Of a stretch of 64,000 nucleotides of DNA, positions 61,932 through 64,000 are shown piece by piece. Position 1 is the stretch's first letter. Each line of letters starts with the position of its first letter. Source of the DNA: a virus. A program made the position numbers and the translations under genes. The DNA lies in the IMG/VR virus record IMGVR_UViG_3300047558_000137, positions 1 to 64,000 of that record. The stretch is one strand, 5' to 3'. The notes beneath the pieces were generated by a model. It searched no databases and had not been told where the DNA came from. It worked only from the letters and a program-made list of their open reading frames with translations.

Positions 61932-62630
61932 ATGATTAAACATGTAGGTAAACACAATAACAAACGTATCGTTTTGTTATGGCGCCGTGTTCCAAATGAA
62001 GGCCATATGGCACTAGTTGTCTATAGTGACACATTGCCACGTATGATCCACGACGAAGTTATGCGTCAATTAGAAAGTCCGGTTGGCCAAAACGCCAAAG
62101 AACTCAGTGACGTATTATTCCGTACAGTAATGGCCGATGGTCGTAATGCTTTAGAAGTATTGCACCGTGAAGGCTTTATTAAGAAAGTTCCTACTAGCCA
62201 AGTGTTAATTACACCAACTAGTAAGAGCACAGTTCGTTTAGATGAACTCAACGACATCTTAGACGAAATGGAAAAGGGTGAAGAAGCCGTTAAACGTTTA
62301 CAAGACATTGATAAAAACTCTGGTATGCAAACCAAGAAGCGTGTTCGTGAAGGCCGCGAAGTTGGTATGCCACCAAACAATCAAAGTCTAAGTAGAACCA
62401 ATGTTGATGTTAACGCTACTGATAGTGCGGCAGCATATCTAAAGGGCGCTTTAAGCGACAGTGATCTTGCAGAACAGCGCAAGAGCCAAGCTGAACAAAT
62501 GAAGCGTCAGGCCGAGCAGTTACTTGCTGAAGCCAAGAGATTAGAAACTGAAGCAAATGAACTATCACCTGCAAATGTCAAAACAACAAGAGCCAAAAAA
62601 GCCCCGAAGACAAAAAAGCAAGAGGCTTAA
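61932..62630 (+). CDS. Conserved phage protein with coiled-coil tail
   Basis: This 232-residue protein has an N-terminal globular part (VGKHNNKRIVLLWRRVPNEG then GHMALVVYSDTLPRMIHDEV) and a C-terminal charged coiled coil (EQRKSQAEQMKRQAEQLLAE then AKRLETEANE) ending in a Lys-rich tail TRAKKAPKTKKQEA. It also contains DELNDILDEMEKGEEAVKRL. The basic tail could bind nucleic acid. Members of this family occur in T4-like phages near nucleotide-metabolism genes by my recollection; no role is established. Confidence 0.6.
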   Translation: MIKHVGKHNNKRIVLLWRRVPNEGHMALVVYSDTLPRMIHDEVMRQLESPVGQNAKELSDVLFRTVMADGRNALEVLHREGFIKKVPTSQVLITPTSKSTVRLDELNDILDEMEKGEEAVKRLQDIDKNSGMQTKKRVREGREVGMPPNNQSLSRTNVDVNATDSAAAYLKGALSDSDLAEQRKSQAEQMKRQAEQLLAEAKRLETEANELSPANVKTTRAKKAPKTKKQEA

Positions 62631-62922
62631 TTTAAATAAAAGAGAACAATGGGAGCGATTACTCAAGGAAGTTAATACTGAGTACGCACCCATTGGTGTT
62701 ATTTTATTCTTAACAGTTAACTTAAAAGACGGAACTAAGGTCGAAGTTAACATAGCCGAAATGCTCGAAGACGGTGCCGATCCTGAAGTGATCGAAAACA
62801 TCGTCACCAAGAAACTAAATGAACTAGATCACATTATTAGTGACGTTGACTTTCATATCAGCGTTGATAGTGTTGCAAAGACAGTTCAACCCTTTACCGA
62901 TCAACTTTTAAGAGACTTATGA
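62575..62922 (+). CDS. Hypothetical protein with basic N-terminus
   Basis: This protein has 115 residues from ATG 62575 (MSKQQEPKKPRRQKSKRLN); it overlaps the previous gene by 56 bases, so a somewhat later start is conceivable. After the basic tail there is a folded part: EYAPIGVILFLTVNLKDGTK then VEVNIAEMLEDGADPEVIEN. This resembles small unassigned proteins of aquatic T4-like phages. It overlaps DHFR by 4 bases (ATGA). Confidence 0.6.
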   Translation: MSKQQEPKKPRRQKSKRLNLNKREQWERLLKEVNTEYAPIGVILFLTVNLKDGTKVEVNIAEMLEDGADPEVIENIVTKKLNELDHIISDVDFHISVDSVAKTVQPFTDQLLRDL

Positions 62923-63428
62923 TTAACGCCTTATTCGCCGTAGACAGTTACGGCGGAATGGGGTTTAATGGTACAATGCCATGGCCTCACAATTCCGCTG
63001 ACTTACAAAATTTTAAATCTTTAACAATGGGACATGTTGTTGTCATGGGTCGTAAGACTTGGTCTGACAAAAACTTACCAAAGCCCTTATTAGGAAGAAC
63101 AACTTACGTTGCTACGAACAAACCGTTCTTACCATACACATCAACTATTTCTGGAGATTTAAAAACAGAAATTCTTAAACTAGAAGACCTACACCGAGAC
63201 AAAATTATTTGGGTCATTGGCGGTCCTGAAGTATTAGAACAATGTGATGGAATTTTTGATCGTTTATATTTGACTCACTACAAAGGATCGTATAAAATAG
63301 ATACTAAGTTAAATCTAAAAAACTTTTTATCTGGGTGGAGTCAAAAGACAGCCACAGCAGATCCTAAAACAAATTTTACAACAGTGGTATATGAAAGTTT
63401 ATTTAAACGCACTTCAAGAAGTTCTTAA
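62919..63428 (+). CDS. folA: Dihydrofolate reductase
   Basis: This 169-residue protein has the DHFR fold markers: NALFAVDSYGGMGFNGTMPW, VVVMGRKTWSDKNLP, IIWVIGGPEVLEQ, and DRLYLTHYKGSYKID. The W in MPWPHNSADLQNF and the catalytic acidic residue in SADLQNF are present. The N-terminal FA(V)DSYGG is slightly diverged from the usual AiaenG. It reduces dihydrofolate made by thymidylate synthase. The next gene, a thymidylate synthase relative, starts 38 bases before its stop, a coupling seen in T4-like phages. Confidence 0.92.
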   Translation: MINALFAVDSYGGMGFNGTMPWPHNSADLQNFKSLTMGHVVVMGRKTWSDKNLPKPLLGRTTYVATNKPFLPYTSTISGDLKTEILKLEDLHRDKIIWVIGGPEVLEQCDGIFDRLYLTHYKGSYKIDTKLNLKNFLSGWSQKTATADPKTNFTTVVYESLFKRTSRSS

Positions 63429-64000
63429 TAATGGAACCGTTAAGCAAGATCGAACTGGCACTGGAACTATTAGTCAATTTGGTATGCAACAGAGATATAA
63501 TCTTGCAGAATCCTTTCCAGCGGTTACAACTAAAAAACTAGCCTGGAAATCTGTTGTATCAGAGTTGCTGTGGTTCATTGAAGGTTCAGGAGATGAAAAG
63601 CGGTTGCGAGAGATATTACATGGTAGCACCGAGTCTAGCAAGACGACTATCTGGACTGCAAATGCCACAGCACCTTATTGGCAACCTAAGGCCAAATACG
63701 AAGGAGACTTAGGTCGTGTATATGGAGTACAATGGCGCAAGTGGCGCACTCCAGTAGAACACAAACAAGAAACATTTAAAGATGATTTTGGTAGCACATA
63801 CAGTAGAGATGGATATGTGCATTTTAAAGAAGTCGATCAACTAAAGTCGTTGATTGAGGGTATTAAAGCAGACCCACACGGACGAAGACACATATTGACA
63901 GCGTGGAACCCCGGAGAATTAGAACTCATGGCTCTGCCCCCGTGTCATTGCTTTTCACAGTTTTATGTTAGTGCAGATGGCCGACTAAGTTGCCAAATGT
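63391..64000 (+). CDS. Thymidylate synthase family protein, 3' end off the window
   Basis: The frame runs from ATG 63391 (MKVYLNALQEVLNNG) to the window edge; 203 residues are visible. Motifs: QDRTGTGTISQFG (folate and phosphate binding arginine), ELLWFIEGSGDEKRLREILH, DLGRVYGVQWRKW, RRHILTAWNPGELELMALPP and then CHCFSQFYVSADGRLSCQM, with the catalytic cysteine in PPCH. Both thymidylate synthase and dCMP hydroxymethylase belong to this family. The residue that separates them (Asn versus Asp in the base-binding region) lies beyond the window. It overlaps DHFR by 38 bases. In view of the carbamoyltransferase in this window, a hydroxymethylase would be of special interest. Confidence 0.88.
   Translation, partial: MKVYLNALQEVLNNGTVKQDRTGTGTISQFGMQQRYNLAESFPAVTTKKLAWKSVVSELLWFIEGSGDEKRLREILHGSTESSKTTIWTANATAPYWQPKAKYEGDLGRVYGVQWRKWRTPVEHKQETFKDDFGSTYSRDGYVHFKEVDQLKSLIEGIKADPHGRRHILTAWNPGELELMALPPCHCFSQFYVSADGRLSCQM

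Overview
This window is part of the genome of a large tailed phage with a contractile tail (T4-like myovirus). The evidence is a set of T4-type genes in recognisable order: recombination nuclease subunits gp46 and gp47, a late sigma factor like gp55, and baseplate proteins like gp48/54, gp53, gp5, gp25, gp6 and gp7. The DNA is AT-rich and genes are packed with short overlaps. The baseplate and fibre proteins resemble those of aquatic T4-like phages (cyanophage and pelagiphage type) more than coliphage T4. No photosynthesis genes, tRNAs, integrase or CRISPR array were seen. The host is probably an aquatic Gram-negative bacterium, but this cannot be settled from the window.

Layout. (1) 1-6976, minus strand: an early/middle operon read right to left. 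It holds gp55, a sulfotransferase-like protein, gp47, an HNH homing endonuclease, gp46 and two radical SAM enzymes, the last cut by the window edge. A sigma70-like promoter lies at 6999-7028. (2) 7100-36869, plus strand: the late virion block. It contains the baseplate tube cap, wedge and hub genes, a central spike with a separate lysozyme-like gene, gp25, gp6, a giant 3753-residue gp7-like protein, and a set of fibre and adhesin genes with glycine-rich, tail-collar and CFI-box-like modules. Three AATAAATA/CATAAATA boxes about 20 bases before start codons look like gp55-dependent late promoters. The block ends at a hairpin (36892-36917).

(3) 36933-55479, plus strand: an 18.5-kb accessory cassette of 23 genes in which every gene overlaps the previous one. 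It encodes four glycosyltransferase-like proteins, five N-terminal-twitch radical SAM enzymes, three SGNH-type hydrolases, a P-loop (sulfotransferase-like) protein, a nucleotide-sugar epimerase-like protein, a NodU/TobZ-type carbamoyltransferase, a 2-oxoglutarate/Fe(II) oxygenase, an APS-kinase/nucleotidyltransferase fusion, a DUF2061 membrane protein and several unknowns. It looks like a biosynthetic or modification pathway and is the most unusual part of the window. Its product is unknown; a decorated glycan or a DNA hypermodification are the two plausible readings.

(4) 55609-64000, plus strand: several short units with sigma70-like -10 elements. They hold small unknown genes, an AT-hook protein, a MoxR AAA+ ATPase with a partner metallopeptidase/VWA protein, small membrane proteins, a Bax-inhibitor-1 family protein, and nucleotide metabolism (dihydrofolate reductase followed by a thymidylate synthase family gene that runs off the end).

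How the parts fit: gp46/47 serve recombination-dependent replication. gp55 turns on the late block. The late block builds the baseplate and fibres. DHFR and the thymidylate synthase relative feed nucleotide synthesis and, together with the carbamoyltransferase, could supply a modified base. The radical SAM cassette appears to be an independent metabolic cargo placed directly after the fibre genes.
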